From Sipunculus nudus (taxonomy: Eukaryota > Annelida > Sipuncula > Golfingiida > Sipunculidae), in the NCBI GenBank assembly GCA_026874595.1, contig CM049306.1:56233519-56297518 (forward strand): a stretch of 64,000 nucleotides of DNA. The letters run 5' to 3'. Shown one piece after another: positions 45,501 to 57,845 of this stretch. Every line of letters begins with the position of its first letter. Positions within the stretch are counted from its first letter, which is position 1. The position numbers and the translations under genes are program-made. The notes beneath the pieces were generated by a model. That model was not told the origin of the DNA, made no database searches, and saw nothing but the letters and a program-made list of their open reading frames with translations.

Positions 45501-45987
45501 AGTGATAAATGTGCAGTTCTGGTAAAAGCTCAATGAAAATCCTTTTCAGTTGTATCACCTATGAATATGATATATCAAGCAAAACAAGAGTTTATAACCA
45601 CTAACCAAGAAACAATCTTGATCAACATACCGAACTATACTGCATTCTGACACATGTCCACCTGTTTTTGTATAATAAATAAACAAACTGTCATCACCTA
45701 CAGCAGGTGGTCTGGATATTTATGATAATTTGAGTACAAAAGAAATATATTTTTATGTACTTCAAATAGAACTTCTTTATGTCTGTCTGTTGTGCTTGAA
45801 ATGTAACAATACAACATGTCATTTATCTATACTTTTAAACACATTCAATGTGATTTCATACAAGGAATCATAAAATGTTACTTTACTGCTATTTCCTTGT
45901 AAAACATTTCTGCTTCGCTGCTAGGGCAAATGAATTTAGCCTCACAGAGCATTTGATTAACAAAAAAAAATATTTTAGAATAAAAAC
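42540..45987. other. Intergenic stretch, mostly unique
   Basis: AT-rich. It has a 30-bp unit repeated twice at 45363-45422 ('accaaattaactgatgaata') and a phrase 'aggtggcaccacctg' near 43040 that recalls the family A core but without its ends. A weak exon-like piece is at 43149-43190. No clear gene. Confidence 0.4.
43149..43190 (+). CDS. Weak candidate exon
   Basis: TTTTTTTAG|G then NEPLDKEEWIPYL then AG|GTTTGA. Phases are 2 in and 2 out, which would fit the candidate exon at 48080-48145. The donor is poor and the frame stays open past it, so this may be chance. Confidence 0.15.
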
Positions 45988-45990
45988 AAA

Positions 45991-46273
45991 TATGTGGACA
46001 GGGATTGTGGAACAGAATATCTTAATTTATACTTAAATATGCAAATTAATACTCACATATGAATAAATTAATTATACAGGTTCTGTTTCTAAATAACTTT
46101 TCATAATATTGTAAGATACATTTGAAGTTAAATATGTGGACAGGGATTGTGGAACAGAATATCTTAATTTATACTTAAATATGCAAATTAATACTCACAT
46201 ATGAATAAATTAATTATACAGGTTCTGTTTCTAAATAACTTTTCACAATATTGTAAGATGCATTTGAAGTTAT
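45991..46273. repeat. 142-bp tandem duplication
   Basis: 45991-46132 and 46133-46273 both run from 'tatgtggacagggattgtgg' to 'catttgaagtta' with only two or three differences. A recent local duplication in non-coding DNA. Confidence 0.92.
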
Positions 46274-47097
46274 ATATGTTAAAAATAAATTTTAACTCAT
46301 AATCTGGAATGCAGCATAACATGAGAACATAGCAAACTACACATACATAACATCCTGTTTTTTTTTACCCCTAACTACTGACATATAACCTTGTAGTAAT
46401 CCATACTTTTATGTACATTTGATTTTGTCCAACATGACTTGATCAGTAACAAAACTTACATACAAAATTGACACAAAAGCTAACAAAACAAAAATACGTT
46501 GAAAAATGTTGCATAACTCATGCAGCACATATTTTCAATTTGGATCAGACATACAGTTGTTTTCTGTTGTTTACTGGAGACATCTGGCGGGTTGTGAGTA
46601 AACCACATTCATAATGAACCAACATTTCCTGACAAACATACATGTGTATCAATATTGTTTAATAATCCAATCATAACAATCTATCAAATTGCTAGTATGT
46701 TCAGATGACACATGTTTATTAACATTATACTGGCCTTATTAAAATTACAAAACAGACAACAGATCAAGAAAACCCCTTTGCTTTATTTAGCTCATAAAGA
46801 CTGGAAGTGCCCCAGTCTAAATACAGCACTGGAAACCCATTGCAACTTCAGTTACTGACTTTTCCTCAAAGGCATCAGTTTTCAAATAAAATATATGCAT
46901 GGCTTCACAGGGAACATAAGCATTCAGCTGTAATGACAAGTTCACATGGTTTGTTGAATTCTTAATAATAAGCAAATTAAGTCATACTCATAAATATATC
47001 AGGCTTAATTATAACATAATAACATAATTAACATTTAGCTACACATCCTGGCACAACATGAAAGTGCCTGAATTTTTTCATGTACAACACATAACTT

Positions 47098-47133
<36 letters not shown>

Positions 47134-47139
<6 letters not shown>

Positions 47140-47315
47140 AAACCTTGCCTGACGACCACCTCAGATTAATGACCACCTCAAAATAAGGACCACTTTTTCA
47201 AGGTCCCTATTCTCTTTTGCTCTTTATATCAGTCCTCCTGTAGACAACCACCTTGAAGATGCGACCACTTCATTGAGGTCCTGTTGGTGGTCGAAATTCA
47301 GAGGTTTCATTGTAT
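47134..47315. mobile_element. MITE with pogo-like ends
   Basis: Starts TATAGTAAAACCTTGCCTG and ends AGAGGTTTCATTGTATA, an imperfect inverted repeat of the CAGTRAAACCTC type with TA at both ends. Interior words GACCACCTC and GGTGGTCG also pair. It abuts a (TA)n tract at 47103-47136. Confidence 0.6.
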
Positions 47316-48079
47316 ATACAAATTGCCAAACATAAATATGTAACATCTCCAAACCACAACAAAATATAACTTTATTTTAATGAAAAAAATGCAATGCCCA
47401 ATTATCCTAATATCAAGATAAGTTTGCTAGAACATTGTTAAACAAATAAAATTAACTCAGATCATTATAATGTACACCACATGTTGACCACAGACTGAAA
47501 AATATTTTTTTGGACATGTTGTAAGCTCATGACTAAATGTTGCATCCAATCTGAGGTTTAATAAGCATGCTCAAAAGGCTGTGTAAAGCCTAATTATTTG
47601 CTTAAAAATGAAACAGTAAAAGAAGCAGTAAATGTTACAAATAATGGAAGTGAGATCCTGAACAAACAGTTACTATTGACCAAATTCTATTTTTACCTTT
47701 ATTCAGGGTTGAAACTCTTCCTAAAGATGAAAAATGTTATGACCTTTTTCATTAATGTATAAGGTAATTAAAACAAAATTAGACCTCCACTTCATATTTT
47801 ATAATTTCAAAAGGGCTTGAAATCATAAATGTTATTAAGCAAAAACTGCTTTAGGGTTAGGTGAATTGTTTTATCTTCATAATGTCAGTGAACTTTTTAT
47901 TGTCAGTTATACAAGTCATAAAATAGTTTTCCAAGTTATTATTAGTGAAATCATTCCTGTTTTTTATATATTGTAAAGCCCTTTATTAATTTGAATAAAT
48001 GATACAGAACTGCCTATTTACAACATTTTTGTTATATCATTGTATGATATTTTATCCATTTGTTTGGTTTATGTTGCAG

Positions 48080-48145
48080 TAACTCAGAAAACCTATTGCC
48101 TGTGATTTATGGTGCATGCTGGGAACTTGATCACTATGTTCATCA
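48080..48145 (+). CDS. Candidate isolated exon
   Basis: Strong acceptor TGTTTGGTTTATGTTGCAG|T and donor CATCA|GTAAGC frame a 66-base open piece reading NSENLLPVIYGACWELDHYV. Both ends are in phase 2, so the exon could be skipped in frame. The residues look like real protein (several W, Y, H, D), but I cannot assign a family or find confident neighbouring exons. Confidence 0.3.
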
Positions 48146-49455
48146 GTAAGCCCATAACTTGTGTTTCCTTTACAAACAATAAGGTTACAGCCATGAAATT
48201 ACTCCCATAGGCATTGTATTTGAAGGTCAGCCATTACTGTAGAAGCAGAAATCTATAACCTTGCTTAATGTCCTCAGACAAATTATTTTTTTCTTTGATA
48301 TCCTGCATTTTTCTTCAACTAACAAGCAACAGATAATTTGAAATTAAAGCCCTCACATAAAAGATTAATTTAAAATGAGGAAGTGCCATCAGAACTATAA
48401 TAAAGATACAGAAGATTTCATAATTTGGTAATTTGAGATAAAAGGAATTTCCTTTAATATGAAACTAGCTAAATTAACTAAGCAACCCCCCCCCCCAAAA
48501 AAAAAATAGCAAACCTGCTATATTACATTACTGAGGCCAATAAATTTGGTAGTCAAGGTGACACTCTCCCAAGAGGGCATGTTATTGATAAAATAATCTG
48601 CTGAGGAAATCTCAGACACCACCTGTGAGGAGAATGGGATTAATACCAAAGCTTCCTCCAACAAATGATCATAGCCACCACAGGATGTTCAATATGGTTT
48701 ATATATGATATATCAAACTGATCTTAATGATAGAATTTGATATAACTAATTATTATTATCTTCATTAATTTTTATTAAAACACTGTGATTATACATATAT
48801 TGTTTTCTTGGCAAATAAGCAGATTATAATATTATGGGCTAGACTGAATGACTTACATATTTTTGGATTGTTTACATCAAAGGTTCATTAGATGTCTGTA
48901 TATCCTTTCCTGGATGTCCCATGCTCATTCATCACATCCTGTTGTAATAAACACAAGAGGATTTTGGGTAATCTCTGGTGTGGCCTATGGGCTTTGACAT
49001 GACTCAACGCTGCAATATATTTCTTGACCTGTTGAATTTCTAATATATGCATGCTAAGATTTTAACTCAGTCAGGGATATGTCTAACAATAGAACTCCCA
49101 TGCAGCCATAGCACAGACTGATTTTCAAGGGGATATGTTATAATTACTATTTTTTACTCATATGAGTTCAGTAAGGTCATTTTAATATTAAACTAGGGAA
49201 GAAAAGATTTTGCAGGTGTTAGCCTGCAAGATATTCTATTGGTAATTTAAGACTCCTTTATATAATTATTTTGTCTCAGGGGCTTTTTATTCAGATTTTC
49301 AGCATGATACATTTTTATGTTGAAGAAGCAAATCAATGATGAATAAATTATATATATTTCTTTTATAAGGTTCTGGTATAAAATTTGTGTTATGGAAAAA
49401 ACAGAGTGTGAGAGAAATATAGCTGCTCTTTTTCATTTGGCACAATTAAAACATT

Positions 49456-49460
<5 letters not shown>

Positions 49461-49508
<48 letters not shown>

Positions 49509-49789
49509 CTCTGAAGAAAAACAACACTGTTAATTCACAACAGACTGTTTCACGGGATGCGACCCGATCATCAGGTGAATGTGGTTACAATGAAGCTAAC
49601 GTCGTGGTTTGAAAAGCCGAGACTTTACGAGATTACGAGATTATGCTTTGTGCGATTCGGGTGGGGGGGGGGCATGTGAAAGACTGACACAGATCCTATT
49701 GTTCTCGGGTGCACAATAGGATTGGTCGGGGTACACGTGCGATACACGTGTAGGCCATAGAGCACTTTACATCGGAGGGTAACACTACC

Positions 49790-49827
<38 letters not shown>
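49461..49827 (-). mobile_element. Penelope-like or other retroelement remnant between TA tracts
   Basis: Two (TA)n tracts (49461-49506 and 49795-49827) enclose 290 bases that are much richer in GC than the surroundings and contain a hammerhead-like fold. Hammerhead ribozymes in the long terminal repeats of Penelope-like elements are established; applying that here is inference. No coding part is present. Confidence 0.4.
49533..49580 (-). ncRNA. Hammerhead-ribozyme-like motif
   Basis: On the minus strand: ATTCAC (stem I), CTGATGA (49574-49568), CGGG-TCGCAT-CCCG (stem II), GAAA, CAGTCTG (very short stem III), TT, then GTGAAT closing stem I. CUGAUGA, GAAA and a UH cleavage position are the conserved hammerhead core, and six pairs of stem I match perfectly. 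A weak point is a U-U opposition at the base of stem II. A minimal stem III is typical of retroelement hammerheads. Confidence 0.5.
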
Positions 49828-49829
<2 letters not shown>

Positions 49830-51965
49830 CTTGAAGTAATACATATTCACACAAAAACAAATGATAAATATAGCATCTTCTTTAATTATTCTTATCATCT
49901 CTGTATTTGCAGTCATTTGTACAACTTACCCTAAGAATCTATGTGGTGTTCATTCTAGAATCAATTTTTCTTATATTTTGTTATACCATTAAACAAACTT
50001 AAATCTCACTGTACTAAATTAAAAGATTCTTGACTTGTAGTAAGAATTAAACATACCTATCAAAGGTATCTTATTCTATTTAACTCCGCTAGAAACCCAT
50101 GTACCTGACATATTTGCTCTGACTTAATTTGCAACTAGTAGGCTAATAACCGGAACCAGGTGTATGACAGGATTATCAGCATTTACCATAAACTTTGCCT
50201 TTCAAATGGCTATTTCGTCATTTTCAAACCAAAATAGTATTGTGCTTGGGCAAACAACAACAAGCAGTGTAGGACAAAACAGGCTTTTCAGACAACGTAT
50301 TACTCGGTCCATTTACAACTTTAGGAGGCTCTTTAATGGCAGTAAATAAATCGGAAAATCCAGATTGGACTTACTCATTTAATTATCTTTTATGATATAC
50401 ATTATGGATTATGAATATCCCTTTCAGAAATTGTGTTTCTTAAAATGGTCACTAGATGGTGCTGACTTTCACCTTGGTACAACAGAATGACCCACTTAAT
50501 TTACAGAATCCACTGTCATTCTGGTTTTGTTTACTGCTGGCTGTTACAAGTATAAAACAGCAGACCAGTCCAATATATGGTAGAATTTACCCTCTACTTT
50601 TTACAATATACAATATGGCAGTTTATTATAGCTTGACTGTGAGTATATAAAATGTTGTAAATTACACTTGATGACTCTGAATCCCTTGAAGTCTGATCAT
50701 TCAGCCTTTATCATCAAAGTTTCAATCTGTTGGCATATGCCAATTTTAACTTTTCACAAAATGTTCTTTGAAGATCTAATTACAATATTCAGCCAACTGT
50801 AGTTTTCTGGCAGATGTTAATATGTTATTTAATCCCATTTAATTTTGCATTTACTATTTCAGCATGAAATATTGATGTGATAATTTGTTGGTTTTCATTT
50901 AAATTTAAAATTCATACATGTAATTAAATAACATAAATCAATAAAAATAGACAACTACCTAAAGTTTGAAACAAAACTAGCAAAATATCAGTAAATTTCT
51001 TCAATATAATGAAAACATTATTTTTATGTGTGGATTTTATGTTGAAGAGACCATGCATTATCACATTATAGGATATAAAACAGAGATCATCATAATTATA
51101 TATATAATTTTTCATCATGGATTTAAATGTCAGAGTTAAAATGATGGGTGTCTGAGGTCTTAATTTGCAGAAGCCTGGTACATGTATACTTTTATATATA
51201 TACATATAGCATGTAGAAGTAACATTTCTTTTTTGCAATCATAATGCATTTTCTGTAATTAATATAATTACATCTTGGTAAAAAATGTCATATGATTAAA
51301 ATAAACTGAATTTTTTTCTGCAAGATCTTATTTGATTACTTGGTGAAACCCCTGACTTGAATATTTCCTTATCATACCTCCAAATACAAATGTTCTGAAC
51401 ATCAAACGGTTTTAAATCATTTGTACTAGTTTGATAAAAGATTAGTTTCAATATGTTTCATATCATTTGTATGAAAAAAATTATTTCTGATAATGGTAGT
51501 GCATTTGTGTTTTTTTTAATACAGGTAAATGCCAATTAGACTCAATTCAGGAAGAATTATGAGTGCACCATTAGAAAGAAATACCTGTCAAAACAAATTT
51601 AATACTTGTAAATAAAATTGAGAACATACATTAACAGTGCATGAGGCTGTGATTAAAGTTGTGCATTTCATTACCACATAACATTGTATGAGGCTACATT
51701 TGGGGCTAGTATGTTTATAAATGCAAATTTTCAACCAAAACCAAAATTCTACTTTTGTGCGATTAGGTGCAAAGCAGGTCCAGAAGAACAAACAAACTTT
51801 GACCAAAGGTTCCATGTAGCAACTACACCAGATATTACCATAAACATAAAAAGAATATTAATATATTCTGCTCCTCCTGTGATAGAGAGTACAATAACAG
51901 ACACTGAATGCAACATAAACTTTTGTACTCTCTTTTACAAGAGAGTCAGAATTTAAACAGATTTT
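49828..51965. other. Intergenic stretch, nothing assigned
   Basis: AT-rich. Short plus-strand frames (50164, 50456, 51684) lack recognisable domains or splice support. No element ends seen. Confidence 0.4.
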
Positions 51966-52752
51966 AAACAAGGGACCTGTGGGTCATGGTGCTCAGCTGA
52001 AATTGATTCTGAGAATATTTGAATTCTAGTGGTTGTGTTGACTGTGCACTTTTATGGACTACATGACAGATGGAGGAGCCTCTCATGATCACATACATGT
52101 ATTTGTAAAAGTTTCAGTATTTCAACTAGGTGACTGTAATATGCATGCATGTTAATATCCAGTGGGAACTTACAAAACCCTGCAAATTACAGAATAATGG
52201 ACATGAGCTGAAGTATAATAATACACATTTAATTTATTAACTGCAGTTTAATGCTTTATAAAATTAAAATTTTCCATTTTCAAATAAGAATAAACTAAAT
52301 TTGATGAGCACATTGAACAAGCCAATTAGGTTTACAACTGCACTGAGTAAAACCATTTAATGATGCAATAAGGGAAAATATAGTAATAGGCCTAAGTGTT
52401 ATATGAAAGGATACATTTCAGAAACAAAAGAATGTGTATATGTAATAGTTCTTAAAGGTTAAATATATGGCCATGTGGGATTCAAATCCTGAAAATTTAT
52501 TTTGTTTAAAACAATAACAAAAGTTTCAATAGTCTGAAAAAAATTGAATTTTAACATTGAAATTATAATATTCTTCCTGTGTTTTTGGCCTGTCGATTGT
52601 TACATAAGCAGCTTCAGGTAGCCACACCACCTATGGCATAGGCTATGTTTTATGTAAACAGCAGTTATTTTCATGACATTGTCTTCTAAAACTAAAAACT
52701 TGGATAATGGCTACAATTTTTATCATTGCTTTCAAATTTAAGACCTTAGAAG

Positions 52753-52850
<98 letters not shown>

Positions 52851-53722
52851 TCCTATGAAATTAAATCAACAGTGCTTACAGGCAAAAATGTGCAACTGAG
52901 GGGAACCCATGCAGCTAAGCTGGGCAATGGGAGCCAATAGTAAAGGGTGTTATGTAATGGCTTGGGGAGGCCAGGGCTGTAGCAACAACTGTGCATACAT
53001 ACCACACTGAACTGGGCTGAACTGATGGAAACAATACATGACATGGTGGGTGAAAACTTGAAAACACCTACAGTTTTTTAATAATTTCTTTCAAATTTCA
53101 TATTATAGAAGATTTAATCTTTATGTGTACAACCTGTGAAAATTAAAGTAACAGTGCACACAGGAAAAAATGTGCCATGGTCAAAATTTAAGGTATCGAT
53201 TTTTCATTTATTCTAAAAACTATACAAAAAGACCAAATCTTGACCAAATTTCTGGTATACAATTTAATTAAAATTAAATATTGTTATCTCTTCAAAAAAA
53301 GACTCTCTAGTTTCAACCATAAACATGTTAAGGGGGTAAATTAATACTTCCTAAAGTTTTGACAAAGTAAATTTTATGTTCGGGTCCATAACTTCAAAAA
53401 TTTCACAAAACTGACTTAATTTCTAATACACTGAGGACTATATATGCATAATTTGAACACAACAACATCAGTGGTTTTCAAAGTGGGTAGCTTTGAAGTG
53501 TAACAATAGGTTTTTTATAACAAAGGAGGTTTTGCCTAATTTCTTGAAGGACTGAAGTCACACTGACCTAATTTTAGATGTGATAGGAGAACTTAGGGAC
53601 ATCTAAACTCTGTTGAAATTATGGATTTGTAGGTCTTATGGTTTCTACTGGCACAACATCAGAACAGACAATGGACAAAGGACCATGACTATTGCTCAGA
53701 TGACTTAGTCAGCTGAGCTAAA
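51966..53722 (+). mobile_element. Helentron-like element, family B copy 3
   Basis: Starts AAA|CAAGGGACCTGTGGGTCAT..GCTCAGCTG. Ends 'tgacttagtcagctgagcta' after 'caatggacaaaggaccatga'. It shares the 'gtgccatggtcaaa' module near 53171. About 1.76 kb including a 92-bp TA tract. More diverged than copies 1 and 2, and its (GACG)n tract is reduced. Confidence 0.7.
52756..52847. repeat. (TA)n microsatellite, about 92 bp
   Basis: Pure TA run inside family B copy 3. The isoleucine-tyrosine frame over it is an artefact. Confidence 0.95.
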
Positions 53723-53981
53723 ATCTGTATACTGGTATATCCTTTGAAACAGGGTATATTTGTACACATTCTGTATACATATATAATTATATGTACATAT
53801 ACAAAATAAAAGGGTTGAATAATGTCCACTACACCAGATGCATGCAGACATTAAAATACTAGTAACCGAGGCACTGTTTGGTTGATTGTATCATCTATTT
53901 GCCAACAATGCAGAACTCCTTACTTTCCTGAGAGTATGACCAAGTATAAATAAAAGATCTGACATATGATTGGTGGATATA

Positions 53982-54062
53982 TCAAGCCCATGTGATCGAA
54001 TATTCCGGGAACTTGCTCCTGAGGATGTCTGCTGTGATGCTGTGGTTTGCTTTCCCATAACC
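53982..54062 (-). CDS. PHPT1: PHPT1 last exon
   Basis: Acceptor GCTTGTAG|GGT on the minus strand, then GYGKANHSITADILRSKFP, E, YSITWA and TGA (53982-53984). It matches the C-terminus of 14 kDa phosphohistidine phosphatase (a YG..H.I...I...YP.Y..TW pattern). Phase 0 joins the exon at 57183-57307. The protein ends right after W-A, a few residues shorter than vertebrate forms. Confidence 0.85.
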   Translation of the reverse strand, partial: GYGKANHSITADILRSKFPEYSITWA

Positions 54063-54779
54063 CTACAAGCAAAAAAAAATAATTAAATAATGAGCACCGC
54101 AAATGGTGCATATAATACACTTGTCATGTCTCTGGTGACCTCTGACCTCATCAAATATGATCAAGTTTTTGCTGAGAATGTAATTCAGTTGAGAAACTGT
54201 ATTGGTAAATATTTATTATTAGTGTCAACAAAATCCATAAGATTTTTTATAAGTCACTATGGTGCCACCAAAGTCTGGTGAACTCTGAACTCATAAAATA
54301 AGCATGGATTTAGAAGGAAATCAAACTTAGCCGGGTAAGATATTACACTGATTAATATTTCTGTCGAGCTTGTTCAAAACCCATCTTATTCCTTGCAAGT
54401 TATTGTGGCGACACCACGAAGAAGCCTAGTGACCTCTGCCCTTTTCAAACGTGAAGATTTTGCCCATATTCAAATTAAGGTGAGATAATCTATTGGTAAG
54501 TATATTTATGGTGTGTTTTGGGAAAATCTATCAAGGCCCTGGCAAATTAATTTATCTCTGTGACACTAAAAGTTAACGGATGGATGGAAGTCAATAAAGA
54601 CGGACAGACAATGGTATACCATAATACGTCTTGTCATAGACAGGTGTATACAAATGATGAATTCTTTTAGGGGATCAACACCAGTTTTTAATTTTAAATC
54701 TCATGTATTTTTTTGAGAGTGAAAAAAATGTTTCAAATGTGATCAATGACATATTTTTAGACAGCTGCAAATGTTGGAT
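54063..54779. other. PHPT1 intron with element fragment ending in GACGGACAGAC
   Basis: Near 54544-54645 the text 'gacggacagacaatggtata', then 'ccataatacgtc', then 'gacaggtgtata' resembles the 3' end of another microsatellite-plus-hairpin element (ATACGTC..GACAGGTGTAT can pair). The upstream 'ctggtgacctctgacctcat' is typical body sequence. The 5' limit is unknown. Confidence 0.4.
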
Positions 54780-55873
54780 TGAGGATTGATTTCATTTATT
54801 TTATTAACAAATGGAGTGCTTTTGTCACTCAGATTTTGACTTGGCCATATAACTTGTAAGCAGCACATATAATAAAAGAGTTTAACTATTTATTAAAATT
54901 TAATAACAAATATTGTGCCAATATAATTTTTATTAAAAAAATAAGAAAATCATTTGATTTTTTAAAATAAAATACAACTGAAATGATTATAAAAATAATA
55001 TTAAAGAATATATTAATGAATGCATTCATGAATACATTTTGAAAGCATCTGCACTGGTATTTAAATTCTTTCATTTTTACCTGAATTTTTATTCTTATGC
55101 AATAAAATTTTAATGCAGTACATATTCACATTCATATTCAAATACATTTGCAAAGCATTTGCACGATGTCTAGTATTTATTCAGTTTTTGCCAAACAATG
55201 ATGTTGAGAATCCAGAATATATACAAAATTCACAAATTTAAATTATGATCATAAGTACCTGGTTTTATGGCTTTTATTTATATTAAAAAAAATAAATGTA
55301 ATATATTCACTTTGGACTACTTTCACATCAATCTACACACTAGACACAGTAGGAATCCAGATAAATATTATCGACTGCACCTTTGTCTATCATTAATTTC
55401 CTTCATATGATCTCTAATGAATAGTAATGAATTATATGATTTATTTTTTTATCATTAAAATTTAACTGAAAAATATCACAGATGACTGCATGGTGTTATT
55501 TGGAATAACATTGACATTGACATTCAATCCATCCATACAAGATTCTTACATCATCAGTAACTGCAAGTTAATTTTCTGTTACTCATCAACTTACACATTC
55601 CTTTTCTATTAATTTTTCCTTAATTTGTTATTAAAAACCAATAAAAAATTATTAATTTATTTTTTATTGTTATGTTGTTTTTCAAAAGAACTACTTGATT
55701 GAGTTGGGTGGGACACCTGGATCAACTGTGGCTGGGCATTAGCTGCCTGGCTGCCCCAGTTTATGCCTCACCTCAAGCGTGCATAATCTGATGAAAGGTC
55801 AACAAGGTCAACATACAGGTGACTGAAGAGGGGCTGGATTGAGCCTGGGTCTGACATGGTCTCATAAAAACAT
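54780..55873 (+). repeat. Dispersed repeat C, copy 2
   Basis: Diverged copy of 13653-14735 in the same orientation, here in the PHPT1 intron and not inside a family B element. Having it in two different contexts shows repeat C is a separate unit. Confidence 0.6.
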
Positions 55874-57182
55874 TAACTAGAATATCAGCAAAATCTGACA
55901 AAAGCCCTCTGCCAAAAGAACAGTGTTTTAGAGGTGGTAACAGGAACAAGTACTAAATATCTTTTCTCAAATGGATGTATATCTGTACATGTCTCAGTTA
56001 TAAATTTAAAATGGAGAGGTATGTACCATGATTCATAACAATCCACCAAATGCTTCCTGAAAAATAAGCTTCTAAATTTTATTCTATTATGAGCTCTGTG
56101 ACCTTGAAAAGTAGGTCAAGGTCACCCATCTTCAAACATGAACGAGATTTTTGTCGATATACATCTTCACCAAAGAAATAAAATTCCTATTGTGAATCCT
56201 TTTAGAGATATCCCACTCACAAGGCCAAAGTTGAAAAATCCAAGAAAAATTCAATAAAAAATCAGAAATTGCAGGTGGGGCCACCAAACTTGTATAGCAG
56301 GTACAGACTATCAGTCCCAATATTCATAGTAAGTTTTGTGAAAATCCACCAAATGGTTTCATTTTTAGGCATACGACAGTATAAATGCAGTACATGTACA
56401 TTTATTTATCATATACATGTGAACTCAGAATGTGATATTATCATGATGCACATATGTATCATGTTTTTGGTCATAATGTGCCCAAGTAAATAGCTTTATT
56501 TGACTGATCAGTTTTTAAAAGACAGCAAGCTTTGTGATAACATTTTAGTGAACATTTACACAGATTTAACTCTATGAAGCACTGTACCTAACAAATTTTA
56601 TGATGATATAAGTTGCATGAATTAATCACATGACCAAAATCAGGCCTCCCCAATAGGCCATATTGAACAGCAGCATATTGGATGCAATACAGTATTGTGG
56701 TTCACTTACTTAATGTTGTCTTTACATCAAGTTTTGATATGAAATTTACTTCATATAAGCAAAACATGTCTACACAACTTTACCATATAACATAGCATTC
56801 ACATAAATTCTTTAATTTTAAAAGAGATAAACCTCCATCATTGAGGTTGGTTTTTATTTCTTATCCTTTCATTTTTCTTTAAAGTTTGCTCTATGTTAAG
56901 GGATCCTATGGAGTATTTTTAGAACAATCAAGCTATTACACAGCTTTATTTGTAAGTTGAAGCCTTAATATGACTATGGGCCGGGACACTATGCATGGGG
57001 GATGTCCCATTTGAGATTGAGCTCTTTCTACATTCTGCAATAATCTATCCACCTCTTTACTTAATGAAATGATACAAGGTGAACCAAGCTATGACTACCA
57101 AGTAATGACTAAATTATTCAATAAGTGAAACATTCCCAGTGACAGAATCCCAGCCAGTCCTTATACAAGAAAACTCATTTAC
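55874..57182. other. PHPT1 intron, unassigned
   Basis: Non-coding. The phrase 'gtaggtcaaggtcacccatc' near 56112 and 'gcaggtggggccaccaaact' near 56272 resemble bodies of the small hairpin-ended elements elsewhere in the window, but no ends are present. Confidence 0.4.
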
Positions 57183-57307
57183 CTGTGAGAAACCGTAGAT
57201 TTCCAGCACTTTGGCCACAGGGTCATGCAGTATTTTTCCTCCACCCAAACATTCACAAACGAGACCAATCTCGTCTAGCTGAATGTCGAGGTCATCATAG
57301 ATGTCAG
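57183..57307 (-). CDS. PHPT1: PHPT1 middle exon (active-site side)
   Basis: Acceptor ATTTCAG|CT on the minus strand, then ADIYDDLDIQLDEIGLVCEC and LGGGKILHDPVAKVLEIYGF, S, Q|GTAAAT. The (H)ADIYD and CECLGGG blocks are diagnostic of PHPT1, which removes phosphate from phosphohistidine in the cytosol. The catalytic histidine of the family sits just before ADIYD, so here it should be the last full codon of the preceding exon, which I did not find in the window. 125 nt, phase 1 in, phase 0 out. Confidence 0.88.
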
Positions 57308-57524
57308 CTGAAATTAATTTATATTCAAAATTTAAACTCAACAAAATCTGAAGTTTTATTCAGACTGTAATACTGCAACAGTATAACTCTGAACGCCAAA
57401 TGTTTTCAATGAAAAAATAGCAGAGGAAAAATAATTGACTCACAGACATACATATAGATATAGAAATTGCTCCAGCAAATATAATGAACTAATGCAGTGA
57501 ATGAACTAAAGTCCGTACATGGAT

Positions 57525-57845
57525 TAGATTCTGGACTCCAAGTCCACATTTTCTGGGACTTGGACTTCAACATGGACTCAAGGGTCCTTGACTCAGACTT
57601 GTGCTCAGACTCGGAGACATACGGACTTGAGAACCAGACAGAGTTCATCTAAAGTATGGTTGGAAAAGGCTTTTTTTAAATTTGCATTAAAAATTTCTTT
57701 GAAATGGGATATTTAAAATGGGACTTGGACACAAGTGACTCAAATAAGGTGGATCAAGCTGGGACTCAATGATTCAGACTTGGACCCAGACTCAAGGGGC
57801 CTGAACTCAGACTTGTACTCGGAAGTTGTGAACTTGGCTACATCA
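57525..57845 (-). repeat. GAGTCC-rich dispersed repeat, copy 2
   Basis: Reverse-orientation relative of 12830-13335: GGACTT, GGACTC and AGACTTG words in two blocks around AT-rich DNA. It is in the presumed upstream intron of PHPT1. Confidence 0.6.

Noticed and set aside
51684-51956. Plus-strand 90-codon frame
   Set aside because: No domain, no splice sites and AT-driven composition; not supported.
52707-52940. Frame with a long (IY)n stretch
   Set aside because: Translation of a 92-bp TA tract inside family B copy 3.
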